The translations under genes and the position numbers were made by a program. From NCBI GenBank assembly GCA_937894565.1, contig CALBHK010000018.1, positions 1 to 64,000 of the forward strand: 64,000 nucleotides of DNA, written 5' to 3'. The notes under the pieces are model-generated. The model was not told where the DNA came from. It saw only the letters and a program-made list of their open reading frames with translations, and did no database searches. Origin of the DNA: an uncultured Chlamydiae bacterium (GTDB lineage: Bacteria > Chlamydiota > Chlamydiia > Chlamydiales > CALBHK01). Positions 41,807 to 46,876 of the stretch are shown here, piece by piece; the first letter of the stretch is position 1, and every line of letters starts with the position of its first letter.

Positions 41807-42000
41807 TAAATGCTCTTGATCATCGCCGCAGCATAGGCTGCCTGTGTTTCTGCACTACACTCTAAAAGCGATTCTGCAAACAGATCCGCAGCGTGTCTTA
41901 GTGTTGGCGCGTCTAGTTTAATCTTAGCAGATTGTTTTTTTGAGAATCTGCTAATTAATTCATTCTGTGCTTTCTTTGGAACAGTTACTTTTTTAGCCAT
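41806..42000 (-). CDS. Hypothetical protein
   Basis: 64 residues: a basic start (MAKKVTVPKKAQNELISRFS) and a helical end (HAADLFAESLLECSAETQAA). Coupled to rusA. Could be a small DNA-binding or regulatory partner. No family recognised. Confidence 0.58.
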   Translation of the reverse strand: MAKKVTVPKKAQNELISRFSKKQSAKIKLDAPTLRHAADLFAESLLECSAETQAAYAAAMIKSI

Positions 42001-42025
42001 AAAATGGTCCTTTCGTGTTTTGGGA

Positions 42026-42226
42026 TTATTCCCATCCTTTTTTTTTAATAAATTTCAAGTAGGCCGAATGGCCTTCGTCTGGTTCGTTTGAACGTCTTGT
42101 CATGCTTATGATTCTGTCGGCTTCTTCTTTTGAATCAAAAACAACAGTTGGGCCATTTGGTAAAAAGCGTTTCCCGTTGTGGCCATAAGTTAAAAACCAA
42201 TAATCTTTTTTCTCAGGCGTTTTCAT
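42026..42226 (-). CDS. Hypothetical protein
   Basis: 66 residues: DYWFLTYGHNGKRFLPNGPT and VVFDSKEEADRIISM, an alpha/beta fragment also suggestive of a short sequence-reading domain. It follows the Gly-X repeat ORF directly. Function unknown. Confidence 0.6.
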   Translation of the reverse strand: MKTPEKKDYWFLTYGHNGKRFLPNGPTVVFDSKEEADRIISMTRRSNEPDEGHSAYLKFIKKKGWE

Positions 42227-42445
42227 TTAATCCTCTAAAACTTTAGAGCCAGAGCCATCGCCATCGCCATAGCCATAGCCATCGCCAGAGCCAGAGCCAG
42301 AGCCATAGCCATAGCCAGAGCCATCGCCATCGCCATAGCCATCGCCAGAGCCATAGCCATCGCCAGAGCCAGATCCATAGCCAGATCCATCGCCAGAGCC
42401 AGAGCCAGAGCCCGCAAACAAATTAATCTTCAATAAATTTTTCAT
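42227..42445 (-). CDS. Gly-X repeat protein (5' part from phage A, 3' end from phage B)
   Basis: 72 residues: MKNLLKINLFAG followed by some 25 Gly-Ser/Asp/Tyr dipeptides, ending SGSKVLED. The start lies in the DUF6948-like gene's end, as in the left copy. The 83-bp identical block falls inside it, so the present ORF is probably a hybrid of two phage genes. Function unknown; the repeat is expected to vary in length. Confidence 0.55.
   Translation of the reverse strand: MKNLLKINLFAGSGSGSGDGSGYGSGSGDGYGSGDGYGDGDGSGYGYGSGSGSGDGYGYGDGDGSGSKVLED
42246..42411. repeat. GCC-AGA/GCC-ATA/GCC-ATC hexanucleotide-type repeat, right copy
   Basis: About 166 bases of the same triplet-alternating repeat as 4934-5028. 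Positions 42260-42342 are identical to 4941-5023. This is the right junction between phage B and phage A sequence. Confidence 0.95.
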
Positions 42446-42791
42446 AACTTTCCCAGGCTTCGTCTGTTACAGGTATAAATTCAATAACTCCTGTTAAATA
42501 AATGTCTCCTGTTTCATTTAGTCTTCCATTTTTTATTCCGTTATTTGCCACAGCAGATAGAGACAGGCCACCTCCAGACCATTTCCATAGCCTTATTGAG
42601 TCTTTTAAATAAACCTCTGTTGATGTTTCTTCATTTATTTGAGCAACCGTTCCAATGTGTACACCAGCGGAATGGCATCTAAGCAGACATCTTTTGCCAA
42701 TCATAGGATGTGTTTTTTCTTTTTCTGATTTATTTTCAAATAAATTTTGAATTTTTTTTATCTGACCAAAAGTTAAGTTATCAATGTCCAC
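42423..42791 (-). CDS. DUF6948-like phage protein (phage A copy)
   Basis: 122 residues from GTG at 42791, which has AAGGAG six bases upstream; upstream in-frame Met codons lie in the previous gene. The IGKRCLLRCHSAGVHIGTVA and SIRLWKWSGGGLSLSAVANNG blocks parallel the WSGAASLSQMA region of 5036-5482. Followed by a Gly-X repeat ORF, as in phage B. Function unknown. Confidence 0.72.
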   Translation of the reverse strand: MDIDNLTFGQIKKIQNLFENKSEKEKTHPMIGKRCLLRCHSAGVHIGTVAQINEETSTEVYLKDSIRLWKWSGGGLSLSAVANNGIKNGRLNETGDIYLTGVIEFIPVTDEAWESYEKFIED

Positions 42792-42975
42792 GACCATCTC
42801 CTTGGCATGATTCATAATATAAATGCGTGTATTCGCTTGGATAATCTCCGTCATTTAAGTATTTAAATGCGGCCATCGTTACACTTACCATCATCACAAC
42901 AAACACAGTAATTACAATAAAACCGACGATCATTCTTAGGTCTCTTTTTTCTTCGTAATCTGTATCGATATTCAT
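42781..42975 (-). CDS. Small single-pass membrane protein
   Basis: 64 residues: charged N-terminus (NIDTDYEEKRDLR), hydrophobic helix (MIVGFIVITVFVVMMVSVTM) and a Tyr-rich tail (HLYYESCQGDGRGH). Similar in plan to 4699-4899. Ribosome-binding site GGAG is present. Function unknown. Confidence 0.65.
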   Translation of the reverse strand: MNIDTDYEEKRDLRMIVGFIVITVFVVMMVSVTMAAFKYLNDGDYPSEYTHLYYESCQGDGRGH

Positions 42976-42989
42976 TTCACTCTCCAGTT

Positions 42990-43009
42990 AAGCCGGATTG
43001 CTCCGGCTT
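42990..43009 (-). terminator. Hairpin between phage A early genes
   Basis: AAGCCGG-N6-CCGGCTT, a perfect 7-bp stem just downstream of the gene at 43017 in the leftward direction. There is no clear U-run on the leftward transcript, so attenuation or transcript-end protection is as likely as termination. Confidence 0.45.
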
Positions 43010-43016
43010 CTATTAA

Positions 43017-43445
43017 TTACTGAACTTGCACGCAGCGGTAGTCAACAAATACATTCGGTATGCTTGCTGTTGCGTAATGTTGTTCGATGCTGTTTTCAAT
43101 CATTTCGCCAGCAGCTACACATCCAGCGTTCGATTGGAAGTTAGGTATAGAAAACTTATGGACATTTCTTGCTGAGTTATTGCGACCGTCCCAGTATTGA
43201 GAAACCAGCGTGTAGCTCACTCCACTTGAAACGCTTGGCGCGGTTACACAGAAAGCATGCGTGTTAGAGTTAATAACCGTTGTTGTTGGTGTTAGATCAA
43301 CGATTAAATTTTCAACGCTTGCTGCTGCGTTAGCGCATGCTGTTGCGTTTGTGTATTTTGCTACTACTGCTGCGTCGAATCCTTTGTAACCAACATTTGC
43401 TTGGCTTGTCATGATTGCTGCTATTAAGTAATAAACTGTGCTCAT
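43017..43445 (-). CDS. Hypothetical protein with Cys pairs
   Basis: 142 residues. Begins MSTVYYLIAAIMTSQANVGY, a hydrophobic stretch that could be a weak signal or anchor. The rest is polar with four Cys (TACANAAAS, AFCVTAP, AGCVAAGEM, YRCVQVQ), suggesting disulfides in an exported domain. Function unknown. Confidence 0.65.
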   Translation of the reverse strand: MSTVYYLIAAIMTSQANVGYKGFDAAVVAKYTNATACANAAASVENLIVDLTPTTTVINSNTHAFCVTAPSVSSGVSYTLVSQYWDGRNNSARNVHKFSIPNFQSNAGCVAAGEMIENSIEQHYATASIPNVFVDYRCVQVQ

Positions 43446-43456
43446 TGTTGCTCCTA

Positions 43457-43603
43457 TTAACGTGATTTATTAAATACGTGCTTCATCCTTCTTTGCTGCT
43501 TATAAAAGTTTTCATCTTTTATTCTGTGTGCCTGCATTGCGGCTTCTAATACATCAAATCCATTTCTTAGCCAAAAGCGATATCTTTTAACAAAATTACT
43601 CAT
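43457..43603 (-). CDS. Tiny basic phage protein
   Basis: 48 residues: MSNFVKRYRFWLRNGFDVLE and AAMQAHRIKDENFYKQQ. The start overlaps the repeat protein's stop (AATGAGTAA). The basic WLRNGFxVxxA pattern resembles very small phage proteins of unknown role. Confidence 0.52.
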   Translation of the reverse strand: MSNFVKRYRFWLRNGFDVLEAAMQAHRIKDENFYKQQRRMKHVFNKSR

Positions 43604-44375
43604 TCCAAAATCCACTAATTAAATTCATAGGCTTTTCTCTAGCTTTCACTATTGCATGAGTGCTCCATTCTGGTATTTTTATTTTTAAACCAGCAAATAT
43701 TCCAAATTCAACACCAGCCTTAATGCCCTCTCCAGCCTCAATGCCCCATCCAGCCTCAATGCCCTCTCCGGCCTTAATGCCCCATCCGGCCTTAATGCCC
43801 TCTCCTCCGGCCTTAATGCCCCATCTGGCCTCAATGCCATCTCCAGCCTCAATGCCATCTCCAGCCTCAATGCCCCATCCAGCCTTAATGCCATCTCCGG
43901 CCTTAATGCCCCATCCGGCCTTAATGCCATCTCCGGCCTTAATGCCCCATCCGGCCTTAATGCCATCTCCAGCCTCAATGCCCCATCTGGCCTCAATGCC
44001 ATCTCCAGCCTCAATGCCCAATCCGGCCTCAATGCCCAATCCGGCCTTAATGCCATCTCCAGCCTCAATGCCACATCCGGCCTTAATGCTGCCCCCAGCT
44101 ATTAAGAATCCTTCTATTTTTATATTTTTTCTTACTTTGATAGATCCAGCAAAAAAGAAGGATTTATTCCCGATAATTTCATCTAATTCAATTGCATCGT
44201 AATTTTTGCCAACTTTACTAATAAGCCATTTCGCAAATGCAACTTCATTTTCTTCTGCTAGTGCGTTTAAAACATCTTGATGTTCAGCCTCGCCTGACGT
44301 GAATTGTTTATTGAAAAAATCAACATATTCACTGCTCGCTTGCCATGCAATTAAGTTTTCTTTTGTTATTTTCAT
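43596..44375 (-). CDS. Protein with tandem GI[K/E]AG[D/W/E] hexapeptide repeats
   Basis: 259 residues. An N-terminal domain of about 75 residues (LIAWQASSEYVDFFNKQFTS, AFAKWLISKVGKNYDAIELD) and the lead-in KSFFFAGSIKVRKNIKIEGF are followed by some 21 hexapeptides (GIEAGD, GIKAGW and variants), then a C-terminal cap (FAGLKIKIPEWSTHAIVKAR). The repeats should form a left-handed beta-helix-like solenoid. Similar repeat proteins occur in phage early regions; function unknown. Confidence 0.75.
   Translation of the reverse strand: MKITKENLIAWQASSEYVDFFNKQFTSGEAEHQDVLNALAEENEVAFAKWLISKVGKNYDAIELDEIIGNKSFFFAGSIKVRKNIKIEGFLIAGGSIKAGCGIEAGDGIKAGLGIEAGLGIEAGDGIEARWGIEAGDGIKAGWGIKAGDGIKAGWGIKAGDGIKAGWGIEAGDGIEAGDGIEARWGIKAGGEGIKAGWGIKAGEGIEAGWGIEAGEGIKAGVEFGIFAGLKIKIPEWSTHAIVKAREKPMNLISGFWNE
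43711..44096. repeat. About 21 tandem 18-bp repeats
   Basis: Units of the form AATGCC[C/A][C/T]ATC[C/T][C/G]GCC with TTA or TCA at a fixed position, one unit with three extra bases (near 43801). The multiple-of-three unit keeps all three minus frames and one plus frame open, which produces spurious ORFs. Confidence 0.93.
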
Positions 44376-44692
44376 CTTCTTGCGTCTCGCTTTAAGTAGT
44401 TAGCCGGATCATCAGCATCGGTATTGCTTTTTTGGTACTCGTTTTCTTTTTCGCACAAAATTTCAAGCTGGTTTTCTGTGTCTCTTTCAAGGATTGCGAA
44501 TAGCTTTGGAAATGTTTCGTCGATCTGGCACGCGATTGATATCAGGTCTATTGGCGCGTACTCATCAACCATAAGGTTAAATAGCTGCGGCATTTCTTCG
44601 CGCAATCTGATAGCCACTAACTCAAGGCGTTTGTTGTTGATTTCTTGAAATTCGAGGTATTCGTACTGAGATTCGTCTAGCATTTGATTCAC
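44372..44692 (-). CDS. Hypothetical protein, first gene of phage A leftward operon
   Basis: 106 residues, acidic and helical: EYLEFQEINNKRLELVAIRL, LFNLMVDEYAPIDLISIACQ. Directly downstream of the leftward promoter at 44716-44744. The lambda-like position suggests an early host-directed or antitermination function, but no motif supports either. Confidence 0.62.
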   Translation of the reverse strand: MNQMLDESQYEYLEFQEINNKRLELVAIRLREEMPQLFNLMVDEYAPIDLISIACQIDETFPKLFAILERDTENQLEILCEKENEYQKSNTDADDPANYLKRDARR

Positions 44693-44715
44693 CCATTAAC
44701 TAAGTTGTCAGGTGA

Positions 44716-44744
44716 ATAATACCAGTAGGTATTTATATTGTCAA
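44716..44744 (-). promoter_or_regulatory. Leftward early promoter (PL-like) of phage A
   Basis: On the minus strand TTGACA (44744-44739), 17 bp, TATTAT (44721-44716): near-consensus sigma70. The operator AATACC-AGTA-GGTATT overlaps its -10. Confidence 0.78.
44718..44733. promoter_or_regulatory. Operator O1, AATACC-N4-GGTATT
   Basis: Perfect 16-bp palindrome over the leftward promoter's -10. Related sites at 44743 and 44841. Confidence 0.72.
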
Positions 44745-44758
44745 TACCTTTATGTATT
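44743..44758. promoter_or_regulatory. Operator O2, AATACC-N4-TGTATT
   Basis: One mismatch from O1's palindrome; it adjoins the leftward -35 box. Confidence 0.62.
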
Positions 44759-44829
44759 CTTTTTTTTTCTGATCAAGATTATCCATATCAATCAATTATG
44801 TGTTTATGGAACCTCTAAACCCAAAGGTA

Positions 44830-44858
44830 TTGACATCAACGATACCTTAATGTATTCT
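44830..44858 (+). promoter_or_regulatory. Rightward early promoter (PR-like) of phage A
   Basis: TTGACA (44830-44835), 17 bp, TATTCT (44853-44858). Operator O3 (44841-44856) covers the spacer and -10. It drives the Cro-like gene at 44866; the start codon is only eight bases after the -10 end, so the transcript should be leaderless or have a very short leader. Confidence 0.68.
44841..44856. promoter_or_regulatory. Operator O3, GATACC-N4-TGTATT
   Basis: Third copy of the operator family, with a further half site GGTATT at 44826-44831. Confidence 0.6.
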
Positions 44859-44865
44859 TCTTGCT

Positions 44866-45120
44866 ATGAATAACGGAAAACAAATGCAAGAACTCAAAAA
44901 ATTTATTTTTAGCCTTCCTTTAGATGAGCGTGAAAATTTTGCAAAAAGATGCAACACAACGCTTGCCTATTTAAAAAAGGCCATTTATAGAAACCATGAG
45001 CTCGGGCCAGAGTTAAGCGTTCTTATCGAACAAAACTCAAGAAAGCAAGTAACAAGACAAATGCTACATCCATCTAGTTACTGGAAAAAATGGCCCGAAT
45101 TATCGGAAACGGAAAATTAA
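44866..45120 (+). CDS. YdaS/Cro-type HTH regulator
   Basis: 84 residues: LPLDERENFAKRCNTTLAYL, LGPELSVLIEQNSRKQVTRQ and MLHPSSYWKKWPEL. The L-x-x-x-IE-xxSxxxVTR-xxL-xP pattern is that of YdaS-type Cro proteins. It should bind the three AATACC operators on either side of the control region. A terminator follows. Confidence 0.85.
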   Translation: MNNGKQMQELKKFIFSLPLDERENFAKRCNTTLAYLKKAIYRNHELGPELSVLIEQNSRKQVTRQMLHPSSYWKKWPELSETEN

Positions 45121-45167
45121 GTGAAAGCTTTAACGATTATCCCAAGCGCTACTACTCAGCGCACTTT

Positions 45168-45207
45168 GCCAGCAGGTTCCCCTCCCTTATCCTGCTGGCT
45201 TTTTTTA
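45168..45207 (+). terminator. Rho-independent terminator after the Cro-like gene
   Basis: GCCAGCAGG (45168-45176) pairs perfectly with CCTGCTGGC (45191-45199), followed by seven or more T. Lambda tR1-like position, so antitermination or readthrough would be needed to express the replication genes unless another promoter lies downstream. Confidence 0.9.
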
Positions 45208-45312
45208 TTCTACGAACACTCTCTCCTTAAGTGTGTGAATGAGCAATCCAGCGCCACAGCGTAAGCTGAAAAATCGGCCTCAGATGGATTGAGTAGCATA
45301 ACAAAGTGCAAA

Positions 45313-45332
45313 GCCGGGCGGAAACGTCCGGC
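45313..45332 (+). promoter_or_regulatory. GAAA-tetraloop hairpin in the leader of the ParB-like gene
   Basis: GCCGGGCG-GAAA-CGTCCGGC, an 8-bp GC-rich stem with a stable GNRA loop, ten bases before AAAAGGA. No T-run. Could protect the mRNA or mark a processed leader. Confidence 0.5.
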
Positions 45333-45348
45333 GTCTAAAAGGATAAAT

Positions 45349-46188
45349 ATGAATTACGAATTACACCCGCTGTGCACATTATTCCCAAGATTAGACGGGA
45401 ATGAATTTAATGCGCTTAAAGAAGATATTAAACAGAATGGGTTAAGGCAGCCTATTGTACTTAAGGACGGCATGATTCTTGACGGTGGTAACCGTTATAG
45501 AGCATGCGTTGAGGCCGGTATAGAACCTGAGTTTGTTGATTTTGATGGCGACAATATTGTTTCATTTGTGTTGTCTGCAAACTTGCACAGAAGACACATG
45601 ACACCAGGCCAACAGGCGGCCATTGTTGCTAGTGCTCAGGACTGGAGCAAGGCTAATAGTCACGGTGGTGATAGAAAGTCAGATCAAGGTCGTGCTAACG
45701 ACTTTGATACTGTAGAAAAACGCGCCAATGCTGCTGGTGTTCATAGAGATACACAAATGAAAGCCGATAAGGTAGCCAAAGCCGATCCTGAGCTTGCTAA
45801 ACAAGTTGCTCATGGAGAAATATCTCTACCAAAAGCAGTTGAGAAAATATCGCCAAGAAAAACAAAAGAAGAAATACCTGAAGAGATTGATGATTGTTCT
45901 GATGATCGCGATCAGATCATTCTAGAGTTAAAAGATGCTGTGGTAATGCTGGATGAAGAAAACACTAGATTAAAAGACGCATTAGCGGCTAATCAATTAC
46001 CTGAAGATGAAATACAAAGCGCTTCCGAAATAATTGCAGATTTACGTGCTCTCGTTAAGTCTTTAGAAGCTGAGCTTGACGCTGTTAAGTCTTCTCGTGA
46101 CAGTTATATGGTTGAGAACGGGGAGTTGAAGAAACAGCTTGTTAGTCAACGCAATCAATTGAAAAAATTAGGCGCTCAGATTGGATAA
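45349..46188 (+). CDS. ParB/RepB/Spo0J-like nuclease-domain protein
   Basis: 279 residues from ATG at 45349 (AAAAGGA upstream; the longer reading has no ribosome-binding site). ParB N-terminal domain: FNALKEDIKQNGLRQPIVLK, DGGNRYRACVEAGIEPEF and FVLSANLHRRHMTPGQQA. Then a HTH-like middle (KRANAAGVHRDTQMKADKVA) and a long C-terminal coiled coil. Such phage ParB-like proteins sit before replication genes; nuclease or regulator role is unproven. Confidence 0.85.
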   Translation: MNYELHPLCTLFPRLDGNEFNALKEDIKQNGLRQPIVLKDGMILDGGNRYRACVEAGIEPEFVDFDGDNIVSFVLSANLHRRHMTPGQQAAIVASAQDWSKANSHGGDRKSDQGRANDFDTVEKRANAAGVHRDTQMKADKVAKADPELAKQVAHGEISLPKAVEKISPRKTKEEIPEEIDDCSDDRDQIILELKDAVVMLDEENTRLKDALAANQLPEDEIQSASEIIADLRALVKSLEAELDAVKSSRDSYMVENGELKKQLVSQRNQLKKLGAQIG

Positions 46189-46876
46189 TTTTCTTTATAA
46201 AACATGCAGAAAGTGCATGGAATTTAAACCGCACTCAGACTTCTCTAATGAAAGAAAGTCGACAGACGGCAAAAAGAGCCAATGCAAATCGTGCATTTCT
46301 ATATACATGATGGATTACACATCAAAGAACAAAAACAAAAAAGCAGAATATGACAGCCAATACCGAGCCAAGAATAAAGAGATTATATATCTAAAGAAAT
46401 TGGATTACAGAGTAAATAATAAACAAAAGTTAATCCAGTATAGAAAAGATAACGCTGTACATAGAAGGCAGAAAACTGCCGATTGGATTAAAAATAACAT
46501 CGAGTATGTGCTAAAGAAACGTGTCATTGATTACCGGCTAAATAGAGAATCATTGATTGAGAAATCAAGATCATACAAAGCCGCAAATAAAGAAAAAATA
46601 AAACAATACAAACTTAACAACAAAGGAAAGATAAATGCTAACACAGCCAAGCGACATGCAAGAAGGCTAAAAGCAACACCTGTTTGGGCAGACCATTGGG
46701 TGCTATCAGAGATATATGATTTGGCATTTTTAAGATCACAATCAACAAACATTAAGTGGCATGTCGACCATATAGTGCCATTGCAAGGACGTAACGTTTG
46801 CGGCTTGCATGTTGAGTATAACCTCAGGGTTATACCAGCTATTCTTAACTTAAAGAAACATAATCATCATGTCTAG
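46181..46876 (+). CDS. HNH homing-type endonuclease
   Basis: 231 residues from TTG overlapping the ParB-like stop. N-terminal zinc-type pair CRKCMEFKPHSDFSNERKS then CKSC, a long Lys/Tyr-rich basic linker (YRAKNKEIIYLKKLDYR), and the catalytic HNH WHVDHIVPLQGRNVCGLHVE plus YNLRVIPAILNLKKHN. This is a mobile-endonuclease layout also used in phage genomes without introns. It overlaps the start of the helicase by eight bases, so it may have inserted into the operon. Confidence 0.88.
   Translation: MDNFLYKTCRKCMEFKPHSDFSNERKSTDGKKSQCKSCISIYMMDYTSKNKNKKAEYDSQYRAKNKEIIYLKKLDYRVNNKQKLIQYRKDNAVHRRQKTADWIKNNIEYVLKKRVIDYRLNRESLIEKSRSYKAANKEKIKQYKLNNKGKINANTAKRHARRLKATPVWADHWVLSEIYDLAFLRSQSTNIKWHVDHIVPLQGRNVCGLHVEYNLRVIPAILNLKKHNHHV

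Noticed and set aside
43660..44202. Long plus-strand ORF of ASMPHPASMPSP-type repeats opposite the GIxAGx gene
   Set aside because: It is the antisense shadow of an 18-bp repeat; a unit divisible by three keeps several frames open. No ribosome-binding site, and composition without globular sequence.
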